This document shows positions 12,101-23,700 of a DNA stretch of 64,000 nucleotides, in pieces (position 1 is the stretch's first letter; each line of letters begins with the position of its first letter). Position numbers and translations under genes: made by a program. The notes below the pieces were generated by a model, which saw nothing but the letters and a program-made list of their open reading frames with translations, had not been told where the DNA came from and ran no database searches. Source of the stretch: Festucalex cinctus (Eukaryota > Chordata > Actinopteri > Syngnathiformes > Syngnathidae); assembly GCF_051991245.1 (NCBI RefSeq), contig NC_135414.1:29771293-29835292 (forward strand). The letters run 5' to 3'.

Positions 12101-12836
12101 TTGTTTTTGTACATTTTATTTAGTGATATTTTAATGTATTTTCTGTAAATGAATTTCTTAACAGCGTTGTTTGTATGTTGTCATGACAACTGAATTTATT
12201 TATTTATTTTTTCTTCTGGCTGCCGATTGGCTAAAATGGCTAATTATTTATTTATTTATTATTTGCTTAAGATTTATTTTATTGTAATTTGAACCAAAAA
12301 AATACTTTTCTGGCTTCTGATTGGTAAAACTGAGATATAAGTTAATCTAATTTTTTCCCCCCAGATTTTATTTAATTATATTTTTAATGTGTTTTCTGTA
12401 AATGCATGTGTTGAGTCTTCTGTTAAGCTAAAATGGCTGCGATTTTGTTATTTATTTATTTTTATTTTTTTAACATTTGATGATAATATGTAATACTTTT
12501 TAATTGAGCATTTTCCGAGAAAACTTTTCTTTCGACCCTCGCCGGCCTCTCGCGAATGGCCGAATAACCCGGCCGGGCGTGTCCTTTCTTGCCCGCCGTC
12601 AGCTGCTGCCCAGCTGGATGGCGGCCCTGGGTCGAGGGGCCGCGTCGGGGCCGAGGGGCTGCCCCTTGACGGGCCGCGCGCCAGCACCGCGGCGTCGGCC
12701 GTCCTGGTCGCCGCCTTCGCCCGCCCTCCGGGACGAGCGCAGTTCGGAGAAGGCGGCCGGCGACGGGGCCGGCGGGGACGAGGCGGGCTTCGCTTTGGTG
12801 GACGACATCAAGACGGAGGCGATAGAAGACGACTGA
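9182..12836 (+). CDS. hmbox1: homeobox-containing protein 1 (HMBOX1/HOT1), eight coding exons
   Basis: HMBOX1 is a nuclear homeodomain protein that binds double-stranded telomeric repeats and acts in transcription. Exons: 9182-9585, 10305-10390, 10455-10565, 11107-11269, 11341-11423, 11499-11594, 11693-11781, 12603-12836. Phases join to give 421 residues (human 420). The N-terminal HNF1-type dimer region is EPRFTIEQIDLLQRLRRTG (residues 7-25). The POU-specific-like domain runs about 135-200 (GVIKEEIKSFLASRRISQ...SRISHWLLQQGSDLS). The atypical homeodomain runs about 237-314, with FTWRKE, NQYPDEARREEI and recognition helix VYNWFANRR (297-305). The ending DIKTEAIEDD matches the acidic IKTEA tail of the family. 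The first 67 codons of the last exon do not match in this frame (see findings). Teleosts often keep two copies, so a or b is not assigned. Confidence 0.95.
11816..12425 (+). repeat. tandem duplication inside hmbox1 intron 7
   Basis: Two successive copies are visible: about 11816-12168 and 12181-12425. Both begin TCATGACAACTGAATTT, then carry a GGCTAAAATGGC-like motif, an ATTTATTTATT stretch, GTAATTTGAAC, CTTTTCTGGCTTCTGATTGG and finally TTTTCTGTAAATG. The second copy is shorter by internal loss. It is noncoding. Confidence 0.75.
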
Positions 12837-13480
12837 AAAAGGAGGTGATGTCATCATCGTTTTCATATGCAATGATTTTGCGCAAAAGCCCCAATGACCT
12901 CCCACCGCCGCCACCAAGCCGCTCGACTACACTCCACTTCCTGTCAACGTTTTTACGCGAGAATGACGAGTCGTTCGTTCGTTCGTCACACTGTGATCAC
13001 AACGGTGCAGCCTCAAAACAAAATCCATACAGGAAAATATTTTTTTTATGTCGCATTTTAGTGGTGCATAATTCCATATATAGCAGTAAAGAACAAAAGA
13101 AAAACGGAGTTTGCGTCATGTGACCTGATGAAAAAAAACTGATGATTGAAATCAGCTGAATTTTGGATGCAAAGAAATGCTCCGTTTTCATCTTACTCAA
13201 ATTGATTACTACAAATGAAGAAGAAGAAAAAAAAAACTACAATTTCCATGTTTTTTAAAATTATGTCAATAACAATTAGTGCGGGACAGTTACTAGTTAT
13301 TATTGCAGAAGAAAATAATTCTGCATACTGTTCAATTGCGCAACATAATCTTCAAATTGTAATCAATTGTTCAGAAATGATTGCTTCAATACTAATATAA
13401 TTTTTTTGTAAAATTAAACTAAGTGGTGAGTGCAAAGTGGTTGAAATGTGTCGAAATCTGGATTGAATTGTCATATATAT

Positions 13481-14099
13481 TAGGGGTGTCAAAATTAGTG
13501 CGTTAAGTTAATTTAAAGTTCCTTTAACGCCACTAATTATTTTAAACGCTCAATTAATGACTGCTCCATACTTGGAAAGCCTGTAGTGGGGGAATTCCAC
13601 TTGCAACGGCCAAATTTAGCAGCAATAAATGTGATAATAATGCATAGAATTGGTGGAGACTGGGGTCAAGTTGTATTTTACAATTTGAAAAATGTGCAGA
13701 AATGTGCAAAGTTATTTCATGTTAAAGATTAGATAGCTCTTAATAAGCTGTCACTGTCTTACAAATGCAGTTATGCCATCTAGTGGCAGAGAAATGACCT
13801 GACAAATCATTATCACACTCGTTTTTTACAGTACATACAGTACATCTTTTTAATTTTAACTCAATGACATGAATTATTATGAAAATACTGTATCAATGAC
13901 TAAAAGAGGCAGCCATATTTATATTAGTTTAACATTTATTTCCACTTTTATGTTCAGAAAAGTATGAAACTTAGAAATATGTAATTTTACATTTTATTGT
14001 ACATTTAGAACAGATATAAAAGTTATGATTAATTGTGAGTTAACTATTGAAGTCATGCAATTAATTAGGATTAAAAAATGTAATCAACTGACACCCCTA
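13481..14099. mobile_element. 619-bp non-autonomous hAT-like element (MITE)
   Basis: The left end TAGGGGTGTCA and right end TGACACCCCTA are perfect inverted repeats of 11 bp. The 8 bases outside are ATATATAT on the left (13473-13480) and ATAAATAT on the right (14100-14107), which fit an 8-bp target duplication with one change, the hAT pattern. There is no transposase frame inside. It lies in the likely hmbox1 3' UTR. Confidence 0.8.
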
Positions 14100-14474
14100 A
14101 TAAATATATATATTTTTAAGTAGGGGGGAAAATATTTTACAGATTTGTGGCATTCTTAAAAGGCAGCAACGAAAAGCCTTTCTTTGCATCCATGTCACCT
14201 CTGAAAAATACGTACGCCTCGTTATACTGTACATGTACACATATAAATATATAGCCGACATAATATAAACTGTGAGGGTGCAATTTTGTTTGTTTTTTTT
14301 ATTCTTACACAAATGTATTTCGACAAAAAGTAGCTTCCGTTGACAGAAGCCAAAGTATTATTGTTATCAAGTTGGATGTTTTTCTTTCCGCACATCAAAT
14401 GTGTGGACTGGCATCCATCTTTTTTGTTCCGCTTTTCTTTTCTGCCTTATAACGTGTTTGAAACACAAACTATC

Positions 14475-14500
14475 GTTTGTTTGTTTGTTTGTTTGTTTGT
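14475..14500 (+). repeat. (TTTG)n microsatellite
   Basis: Six to seven perfect units of GTTT in the hmbox1 3' region. Confidence 0.95.
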
Positions 14501-16304
14501 CAGTCACACGTGGCAGCGAAACGAGTGCAGCTGAAAACATCTTGTCACGTTTGTCAAACAAACGACACGGAGTCGTTGTCGAGGTTTGATGACGTACGAT
14601 TTTGCCGTTTTGTTGTCGTCGCGTTTTTGACGATATCCACATTTTTTGCCATTTGGAATTTAGTCACGTTTGGAATCGTTTGACCAATCCGCCATCAATT
14701 TGCGTTCAAGTGCCTTCCTTTTCCGTTTGTCTGCGCCGTGTTGCTCGGAAACGTCCCGATTCCTGCAAACGCAACCTCAAATACCTCAACTTTCTTTTCC
14801 ATCCTGCTGGAGCTTGGAAAGCACACCCATGAAAGTACCAGGACGGTGCGTTCAACAAAACTGGGACGTCGGAAATATGACGATGAAACAAACCCATGTT
14901 GCGGTCGCACGCAAATGGGCTCGCAAAACAGATCAGAAGCTAACAAGTCCAACAGAGGCGGAGCCAGAACATTTTCCCTACTTTAGCCCAACTTAGTTAG
15001 AAACCCTAACTTTATTTTTTTTTTTTAAACCCGACTTTGAACCCCTAACCCAACATTAAGCCTGGCCTAAAAACATATTTTCAATCCTGTACCTTGATTT
15101 GAAACTCTTTTGAAACACTTTTGAAACCTTGCTGAGAATTTGAAACCACTTTTGACAAATAATCCTTTGTTGGTTGTATTGATTGACAGTCGCATATTTT
15201 TTTGCCAAAATTGTTTATGGTCTGAATTTTCTGACTTTCCAGTTTTCCTGTACACACCACCTGACCCCTGACCCACCCTTATTGTCCCTCCCCCCACACA
15301 TCCTTTCAACAGGAAATGTAGCTCATTATTATGATATTTTATAGTTGCAAAATTGTGAATGCTGACGATGGTGTCAAAGGGACAGTAAAAAGAAATCAAG
15401 CAGCTTTGCTCGGTGATGCCATTTTCGAAAGCCTTCTATTAAGCCATCGCGGGAGCTTCTGACATCATTTCACGGTCAGTCCAGTTTAACTTGACTTGAC
15501 TTGAAAATCTTGAAGAAAATGTGTGAAATTTGCTGTAAAAAAAAAAAGAAAAAGAAAAAAGGTGTCACCGTGGGTTCGTTTCGTATGAACGTGAATGAAG
15601 CCGAGTTGGGAAATGTGTGTTTGTTCCCCTCGTGGAGCCAAGTGTGTTTTTTTCATGGGATGTTTTGTTGTTTTTAAGATGGAGTGCCTTGTTTTGGATG
15701 CTCAAATGTGTCGACAACAACACGCAACTAATTGCACTGCCTTCTTTTTTTGGGTCATCAGTTGCATCTCTTTGATTTGTTTTATTTTTACCGGTTTTTA
15801 TTGTTGTTTTGATTCTATTGACAAGGGAAAAAATAAAAGCTGGTCACGGTTGACCCAGTGACGTTTGGTGCTTTATTTATCCCTCACGGTTATGATTCCA
15901 TTTTTTATTTTTATTTTTTTTTGTAAAAGGCATTTCCCACCACCAGTTGGCGTAGCAACATTCCCCTGCAGGCGCCCCAAGCATGAAGGGGTGGGGTGCC
16001 CCCTGGCGGCCATTCGTAGTATAGCCTACATGGTACGTCATTTTAAAATTGCACATCTGAATCGTCAAGAAACAATCACCATTAATTGTGCTTCATGCAA
16101 GTGAATTGCTTTGTTTAAACTGAGCGGAAGTCCTTCTAAGTCAGAAAACAGGAAAATACAATTACTAATCGCATGGCCATTTATTAAAAAAACATTACTA
16201 TACGTTTTTAATCAACAACGTCTTACAGAGTTAAAAACAACAACAACAACAAAACACCTGACTATACATGCCCGCCTATATGGTCTTCAAAAAAACAACA
16301 AAAA

Positions 16305-16363
16305 AAGACCTTACAATACATGGTCATCTTTTTAAAATGCTTTATTATATATGGTCGTTTAAA

Positions 16364-16412
<49 letters not shown>

Positions 16413-17130
16413 TAAAAAGCCTTATTATACATGGTCATCTTTTTAAAATGCTTTATTATACATGGTCGTTTAAATAAAAAACGAAAAAAAAAAACATAAA
16501 AAAAAAAAAAAGCCTTACTATCCATGGTCATCTTTTTAAAATGCTTTATTATATATGGTCGTTAAAAAAAAAAAAAAAAAGACACCTTACAATACATGGG
16601 CATTTTTTAAAAATGCTTTATTATATATTGTTTCTTATTATTATGATTTAAAAAAAAAAAAGCCTTACTATACATGGTCATCTTTTTAAAATGCTTTATT
16701 ATACATGGTCGTTAAAAAAAAAAAAAAAAAAAAAAAAAAGCCTTACTATACATGGTCATTTTTTAAAAATGCTTTATTATATATTGTTGTTTCTTATTAT
16801 TATGATTTTTTTTTAAAAAGCCTTACTATACATGATCATCTTTTTCCATCCATCCATTTTCTTGACCGCTTATTCCTCACAAGGGTCGCGGGGGGTGCTG
16901 GCGCCTATCTCTCTGGGCAGTAGGCGGGGGACACCCTGGACTGGTTGCCAGCCAATCGCAGTGGTCATCTTTTTAAAAATGCTTTATTATATATGGTTGT
17001 TTAATAAAAAAAAAAAAAAAAAAAAAAAAGCCTTACTATACATGGTCATCTTTTTAAAAATGCTTTATTATACATGGTCGTTTATTTTATTTTTATTTTT
17101 TTAAAAGCCTGACTATACATGGTTGTTTAA
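16305..17130. repeat. AT-rich tandem satellite, dimeric ~75-100 bp unit
   Basis: About eight units repeat the pattern CCTTACTATACATGGTCATC, TTTTTAAAATG, CTTTATTATACATGGTCGTT, then an A-rich run of variable length. Each unit is a pair of related half-units built around TATACATGGTC. The variation is mostly in the length of the A runs and the (TA)n block at 16367-16402. Related, poorer pieces reach left to about 16170. A SINE fragment interrupts it at 16846-16964. It lies in the convergent spacer between hmbox1 and kif13b. Confidence 0.85.
16846..16964 (-). mobile_element. 5'-truncated tRNA-type SINE fragment inside the satellite
   Basis: Read on the minus strand this is the last 120 bases or so of the same SINE family that is nearly complete at 47064-47402: GCGATTGGCTGGCAACCAGT, then the GGGTG...GCCTACTGCCC segment, CTTGTGAGGAATAAGCGGTC, AAGAAAATGGATGGATGG. 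The direct repeat TCATCTTTTT lies at both borders (16836-16845 and 16965-16974), consistent with a target duplication, though the host satellite contains the same motif. Confidence 0.8.
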
Positions 17131-17134
17131 TATA

Positions 17135-20100
17135 ATATTTGATGTTTAGTATTTCACAACAAATTACTCAGCAGCAGTCATCGATTTTTCTTTTTCTTTT
17201 TTTATTTTCTTAGATTACTGTTCATATGATACAAAAAAAAAACATGATAGATGTTTCTTTTTATATAATACACGTTCTCTCTTTGGATTGCAGCATAGTG
17301 ACAGAAATATTAATAGGCAATCAACAAAAAAAAAACAAAAAAAAAAAAATTAAACATCTGTGCTCAACAGTCTTTTCTTCTCCATCTCCATACATGTCCA
17401 CGCACGCACGCTAGCAAGAAACGTGATTGCTCATCTTTTGTCGATATGAAATGTTTGCGTTGCTGCGCTATTAATCATACTCATCCCTTAGTAACAGAAA
17501 AGCAAAAGATTGTATTGCTTATTTGCGCTTATGTTGACAACACTTAAATAAAATAAATACAAGCAAAATGAACCTTTTAGTTCGGGGAACGTCCATCCTC
17601 CCCACAATAGCGCCCCCTAGCCAAGTTAGACGGCACTTTCTCATGTGGGTTAGTTCAAGGCAAGGCCACCAAAAAGTTTCCGCTTAACTGATTGTGGCCT
17701 TTGTGTCATGTATGACGTCATGATGATGTCACAAACTGGCATGTGACAAGTTCAGGAAGCGATTGTGTGCATGAGGAGGGGAAAACAAAAATAAAAAATA
17801 AAAAAAACGTGTGCAAATGTTGATATGAGATGCGCCACAACATTTTCTTATCAGGGATGTTTTTGTGCAGACTACAAAAATTGTCAAAGAAATGACCTTT
17901 TCTTTTTTTTTTTTTTCACCCCATTTGTAAAACAGCGCCTTCATACTTTTTTATTTTTTATTTTTTTTATGGCCTCATTAAAAAAAAAGAAAAGAAAAAA
18001 AAGTGTACAAATTTGTTCTCACAGAATTGCAATCTTAAAAAAATTATAAAATGATGACGATGTTAACCCAGGATTTTTTTTTTTTTTAACTAAAAAAAAT
18101 TTATTACTGTAAAATTAAACGTGTTATAACTTTCTCATGAGCTTCTGAAATTTTTCTGATAAAATGTTTTTTTTTCCCTCCTTGGAAATTTTTATTTATT
18201 TATTCATTTATAAATGTTGCAACTTTAAATTTCCTTATCACAACTATCCTCAGATTTAACTGATTGACAATTTAAAATTACGGCTAATTTCTCGCAGAAT
18301 TGTGAATTTTTTTCCCCAGAGAAAATTGTGACACTCCCCCAATATATTTCTCTACATTCTCCGCTAATATGACTGTCATCGAATTACAGTTTGTTCGCAT
18401 GAATTCTAACAGTCTCAAATTATTGTCACTTCATTTCTGTCTTTTTTTTTTCCTTGCAATATGGCTTGTACTTTTATAAAATTGTAAATGTTATCAGACA
18501 TTTTCCTAACCGTTTCTGTTATTAAATGGCAACATCAAATTATGACAATGATTATATTAGACGACGATGACTTCTCATGTGAATTATTATTATTGTCTTT
18601 TTACTGCTTAAGTTAGGTCCATTTTTTTTTAATACCATTTCAAGACACGCACGCATGCATGCGCACACACCAGCTGAGTTCCTTCGAGCCCGACGTTGCT
18701 AAAACTACTTGCGACATAACCATCAGACACCTGCAAGATCACCTTCAATCAAGCTTTCCATTCACGTCATTACAATTTATTTATTTATTTTTTTAATCAA
18801 GATTGCACAAAGTTTACTCATATTAAAAGAAAATGGGAAGATGACAATTTTACTCTGGTAAAAAGAAATAATATATATATTTTGAGTGAGATATAAAATT
18901 TCACACCAAACCTTTTTTTGTTCCTAAAATGACCATCATTCATGTGACCTTGCAACTTGATTCTCATAACGATGCTTTACAATACGACTTACCGAGCAGA
19001 AATAGACGATTTTTTATTTCCATCACAAAATGTTTAATTTTTTCCTCAACACGTTGCAAGTGCATGTTTATACTCAAAATCCAACTATCAGAATTGTTTT
19101 TTGTTATCTTCATTCTCAGAACAGAAGCACTTTTTTTTCTGTCAATATCGATCTTTCTTGTGATCTTTCTTGATTTTGCAATTTCTGATGTCGTTTTATT
19201 CACGAAATACCAACATTCTCGTAAACCTCCATGTCAATTTAGATTTTCTTATAAATTTACGATTTTTTTTGTTTGTTTGTTTTTGGCAGTAAAATTCCAT
19301 CTTGAATTTACTCTGTCAGAAAAACAACTTTTAAAATTGCTACATTAAGTTTCTTCATATTAGAACTTTTTCATTTTTTAGCTTGTAAAATTTGCAACTA
19401 ATTAACTAATTAAATATTTGAATGTTTTAGAAAAAAATTACTCTAATACCATCATTTTGTCCCACTGTGTTAAAAAATGGCAAATAAAAAAATAAAATGA
19501 AATAATAATAATCAAGTAAGCAATCATATGTGTGTCCACTCCACGCATCAAAACATTCCAGCTTCCTCGTTGCAAAAGTCACATGACAAAAAGTGCCTCA
19601 ATTCTTCCCCCATTTGCAAGCAAAACAAAACGGTCAGTGTGGACTGCAACTACGATGGGAGTCATTCTGGAGTGTTAATAGCAGCGATTATTCATTTGTG
19701 CAATTTTGAAAAATCAAAAAACGACCGTCGAGAAAAGAAGGCTTCATGAAAATAAACGTTTTGTGCCACAGAGGCATTCGTGTGCGTTTGAAACCAAATG
19801 TGACGATATGGTGCACAAATACAGATGATGCTCACACTCACAACAATTATTATATTATCATCATCATCCATTTGATTATTATTAGGGCCACACTGAGCAA
19901 AAATAATGTAAGACAATATGAGAAGAAATTCAGACAGTTTGTGAAAAGAAGTCATCAGGACAATCAACTATTACAAATTTTTTTTTAGGTTTATAACTTA
20001 TTCTTATAACTTGAGCTATTTTCGGCAGTAAAACGTTAATATTTTACAAATATAAACGAATGGCATATTTGGCAAATGTTTAAAACTTTTTTTTTTTTCC

Positions 20101-20170
20101 CCCTCAGATAAAATGAGAAGAAATGTTCTTGTAATTGAATTCTTCTCATAATTTTTTTTCCTCATATTGT
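17135..20170. other. AT-rich convergent spacer between hmbox1 and kif13b
   Basis: No supported gene. The sequence is AT-rich with many T and A runs and scattered, degenerate copies of a motif like CTTGTAAAATTGCAACTTTT with TTTTCTCATAAATT, which recur in kif13b introns. The longest open frame (18929-19348, + strand) is low-complexity F/I/L/S-rich and is not convincing. Confidence 0.5.
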
Positions 20171-20183
20171 AAACTGCCAACGT

Positions 20184-20189
20184 TTTATT
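20184..20189 (-). promoter_or_regulatory. kif13b: possible kif13b polyadenylation signal
   Basis: TTTATT on the plus strand gives AATAAA on the kif13b strand, about 590 bases after the stop codon. It is the nearest good hexamer I see, but others farther on cannot be excluded. Confidence 0.35.
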
Positions 20190-20774
20190 TGTTTTGCGTT
20201 CTTGTCATCAGTGTGGCCCTGATAATCCTCCTGTGCAATCACGATCCCTATTTCTATTTGTGTGTGTATATTAATATCATTTTCACAATTGACTAACCCA
20301 CCACAGTGACGAGTCATCACAAATTAAAAAAAAAAACCTATCTGCGGCAAGGTCTTAGCTTGGCGGCGGATCGTCTGTGGAATGTACACTAAAGAGATGC
20401 GCGCCATCTTGCTTTTTTTTTGTTTTTCCTACAACGATAACGACGAGACAGGAAGTTGTTCCCACCTACATAAGAGTCTTTTCAAAATAAGACGCACTTA
20501 TTCAACCAATACGACGGGCCTCGTGTGTCATCCTTGACGTCAACACGGAGCCAAAAAGCCGACTTATTGCACACAACGGCAAAACAAAACAAACAACAAT
20601 GGGACTCACCCGCCCAGCAGTCCCTGAGACGGCCGCCAAACGCAGGCCGGCGAAACAGTGAGAGGAATTCTGGGTAGTGACGCCAAAGTTGGCGACAAAG
20701 CTCTTATCTGCTCCTGGCGAGAAGGCGGAGCCCCAAGAGGCGATTTGGGCGTGTGCGGGTGGGCGGGGCCGCTC

Positions 20775-23700
20775 TCAGCTGCTCCAGGACTTGCGGTTGT
20801 TGTCCCCCCCTCGGAGGACGGGAGGGCGGGCGGCGTCTGCGGGAAGATGGCCGCCGCGGCAGGTCAGCCGCTCGGGCCGGACCAGGACGCCGTGCGCGGG
20901 CCGACAGCGGAAGTAGCGATGGCCGCCCACGCAGCCGTCGTGCTTGCCTGGAAACGGGACCGTGACGTCATTGAGCGTTAGCTTAGCCACAGTCCAGCTT
21001 CACACACGCTCACTTTTTTTTCCATGCTCACAATTTTACGACTTGATTCTTGTCTTCTCATTGGGCCATTTTTCCTTGAGATAATCTCCATTAAAAACAT
21101 TTAAAAAAATAAAAACTTAAAATGTTATGATTCAGTAATTCTCTTTAGCTGTATCTTTTTCTTGTAATTTTACTTCAAAAGATAATTGTCTCTTTTTCAC
21201 ATAATTTTATATTACTGGTATATTATTTATTATATATATATTTTTTGAATTTATTTTATTATGTGATAACTTGATTCTCATAAACTGATGTCTTCTTCGT
21301 TGTACGTCTCATGATATAACTATTATGAATTGATTTTTTTTTCCCAAGATCATTTTCTTTGTTTTTATAATTGTAATTTTATTGTTTTTCCTCTCAAATT
21401 CTTGCCTAGGCTCAAAGACTTGATTTTTTTTATTTTTAGATGACATAGCTTTGAAATGAAATCAACTTTTTTTTTTTTCCTTATAACTTTCGCAAATTAC
21501 TTTTTTTCCCCCTCAACAAATTCTTATAAATTAAAAACTTTCTTTCAACGCTTACAGCTTTTTTCTCCCCCTGGTAACTTTAGGACATACCTCATTAATT
21601 GACATGAATTCCAAACTTTTTTTTTTTCTGCTCATAATGTGATGACTTGAAAGGCAGAGAAGACGAACGTTTCAGGTGATCATTTCCGGACTGGAATCTA
21701 TTTCCTGCCGCGATTGCGCCGGTCGAGCTCACCTGTGGGGGAGTCCAGCTCCACGCCCACCCACACGCCTTCGGCAAAGTGCGCGGCCCCCACGTAGCGC
21801 ACGGTGCCCGCCTTGCCGGCGCCGACGGCCACGTGGGCGCCGTCCGTCAGCCAGTCGGGCAAGACGGGCGAGTCGCCGGGCGCCTTCTGTTCAGAGAGGA
21901 AGCGGCGTGCGGCCACGCCGTCGTGATTGGCGGCGTCCAGGAGGAGGGAGGAGGATGACGAGGACGAGGAGGGGGGCGGCAGGACGTCGGACAGGGTCGC
22001 CGTGGAGACGCTGGCCGAGAAGTAGCCGCTGGACGATTGGCTGAGCGGGCTGAGGGGGGCGCTGTCATGCGGGTCATGCGCGGGTGCAGGAGGAGGAGGA
22101 GGAGGAGGAGGAGGGGCGTCGGCCGGGTCGGGCCGCCGTTCTCGGGCCGGCGCTCGAGGGACGGGGGCGGCCTAGCGGCGAAACCAGCGTCAGTCGCAAA
22201 ACGTCAAATGTTTTTTCTCTCTAGATTACTTTTTAAAATGTACTTTTGCAAATTGGCAAACTTGTCATAATTTTATGACTAAATTACAGACATACACATT
22301 TTATTCGATTAAAACTTGCATGACTCTTCATTTCATAAACATACTGTATATATCATTTACGTTTCTCAAAAATGTACATATTTTCTTGTAATAACTAGCA
22401 AAATTATTGTTTTGGGGGGAATTTTATCACTTAATTGTTCCAAATTTATATAACTTTTCTCTTATTACTATTCCAGTAAATGTAAAAAAAAAAAAAAAAA
22501 AAAAAAAGAAATCCTGTAAATTAATAACTTAATTCTCAAAAATATAAAGCTTTTTTCCTGAAATTTTCTATTATGAACATTTTCTAAATCTACGCTTTTG
22601 CCTCGTTCATAAATTCACTCCCCCTTTGGTGCAAATTTAACATTTTATGAATTCTTTTCAATTTAAATCATTTTAACTATACCTAGCTTTAATTCTTGTA
22701 AATCTACAAATAAGCATAAATTGATATTATACATACATTTATTATTTGCTACAACTTGTTCCTCACAAATTGAAATATGACTTGAATTCTTGTACAGTTA
22801 AATTTGTTATAATTAATGACATTTTACTTAATTTTTAAACATGAAAAAAAACATGACTAACCTTGAAATTCACAACTATTTTCTTGTCATTTTATAAGTG
22901 TATATTTTGCACTAATTGTAAAATGCTGAATATATTTTTCAAATTGTGTACCATGGGAGAGAGATACTAGATTTGCTTATGCTAAAAAAGCAGCAGGAAG
23001 GGACACTACGCTTGCAGGTAACACAGAAAAAAAAATTGCCAGTACAGCAGAGCAGCTAAATTTGGGAAGTTTACACAAGAAAAGCCAATTTAAATTGAAT
23101 TATAAGACAAGAAAAGCAGGCAGCCAGGAATGCATTCTCACCATGTCCACCTTGAGTCTGTTGTCATCACCCCCTGGTGGCGACATGATGCGTGGCACGT
23201 GCTGCAAAACAAAAACGCAAATGACTGGTTTGCAGCCTTATAGATCTCTTTTTTTTTTTCTTTTTCTTTTTAAGAACTTATTCTCCATTTTTCACAGAAA
23301 AACTCGCTTTTTCCAGTTTTTGTGCTCAAACTAACTCCTTGTCTAAAAATAGAAGCTGTCGCTTTGGCAACATCTAGTGTTGAGAAAATACGTTGAAGTG
23401 AGCAGAGATGCTTCATTTCGATGCAACATAGCAAAAAAGTAGTACTTTGTCGTCATTAACTTCTGCAATTGTCTCTGACCCCTGCAATAGCATTTTGGTG
23501 TACCCCCACTATTGGAGGTACACCAAAATGCTATTGGAATTCAAACGTTGCCTCTTTTCAAGAAAAAGGTTGTAATGTTGCATGGTGTAAGGAAAAAAAT
23601 GTCTTAATGTTTAAAACGACTCATTTGAGAACCACATGGGAGGAGGGGTGAGAGCGCGTCGGCCATTTTTGCCCACCTGATGTCCATGCGGCGACGGCCT

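Larger units (their letters stand above)
12837..15860 (+). other. hmbox1: hmbox1 3' UTR (about 3 kb, inferred)
   Basis: No coding exon is supported after the hmbox1 TGA. An AATAAA at 15832-15837 followed by a GT-rich stretch is a reasonable mRNA end and would give a 3 kb 3' UTR. Earlier hexamers, for example near 13624, could be used instead. The region contains a terminal-inverted-repeat element (13481-14099), a (TTTG)n microsatellite (14475-14500) and short open frames that do not resemble proteins. Confidence 0.45.

Noticed and set aside
12462..12917. Minus-strand 151-residue frame over the hmbox1 last exon
   Set aside because: G+C-rich shadow of the plus-strand exon, Arg/Pro-rich, no homology recognised.
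18929..19348. 139-residue plus-strand frame
   Set aside because: Low-complexity F/I/L-rich translation of AT-rich spacer, no splice context or family match.
20586..20640. Possible extra exon ending in a strong donor on the minus strand (GGGCG|GTGAGTCC)
   Set aside because: It lies after the kif13b stop; its translation does not match KIF13B and no partner exon was found. It could be 3' UTR splicing or another transcript, but there is not enough support.
20658..20981. Plus-strand open frames opposite the last kif13b exon
   Set aside because: They are mirror frames of the G+C-rich CAP-Gly exon on the minus strand; no splice or family support.
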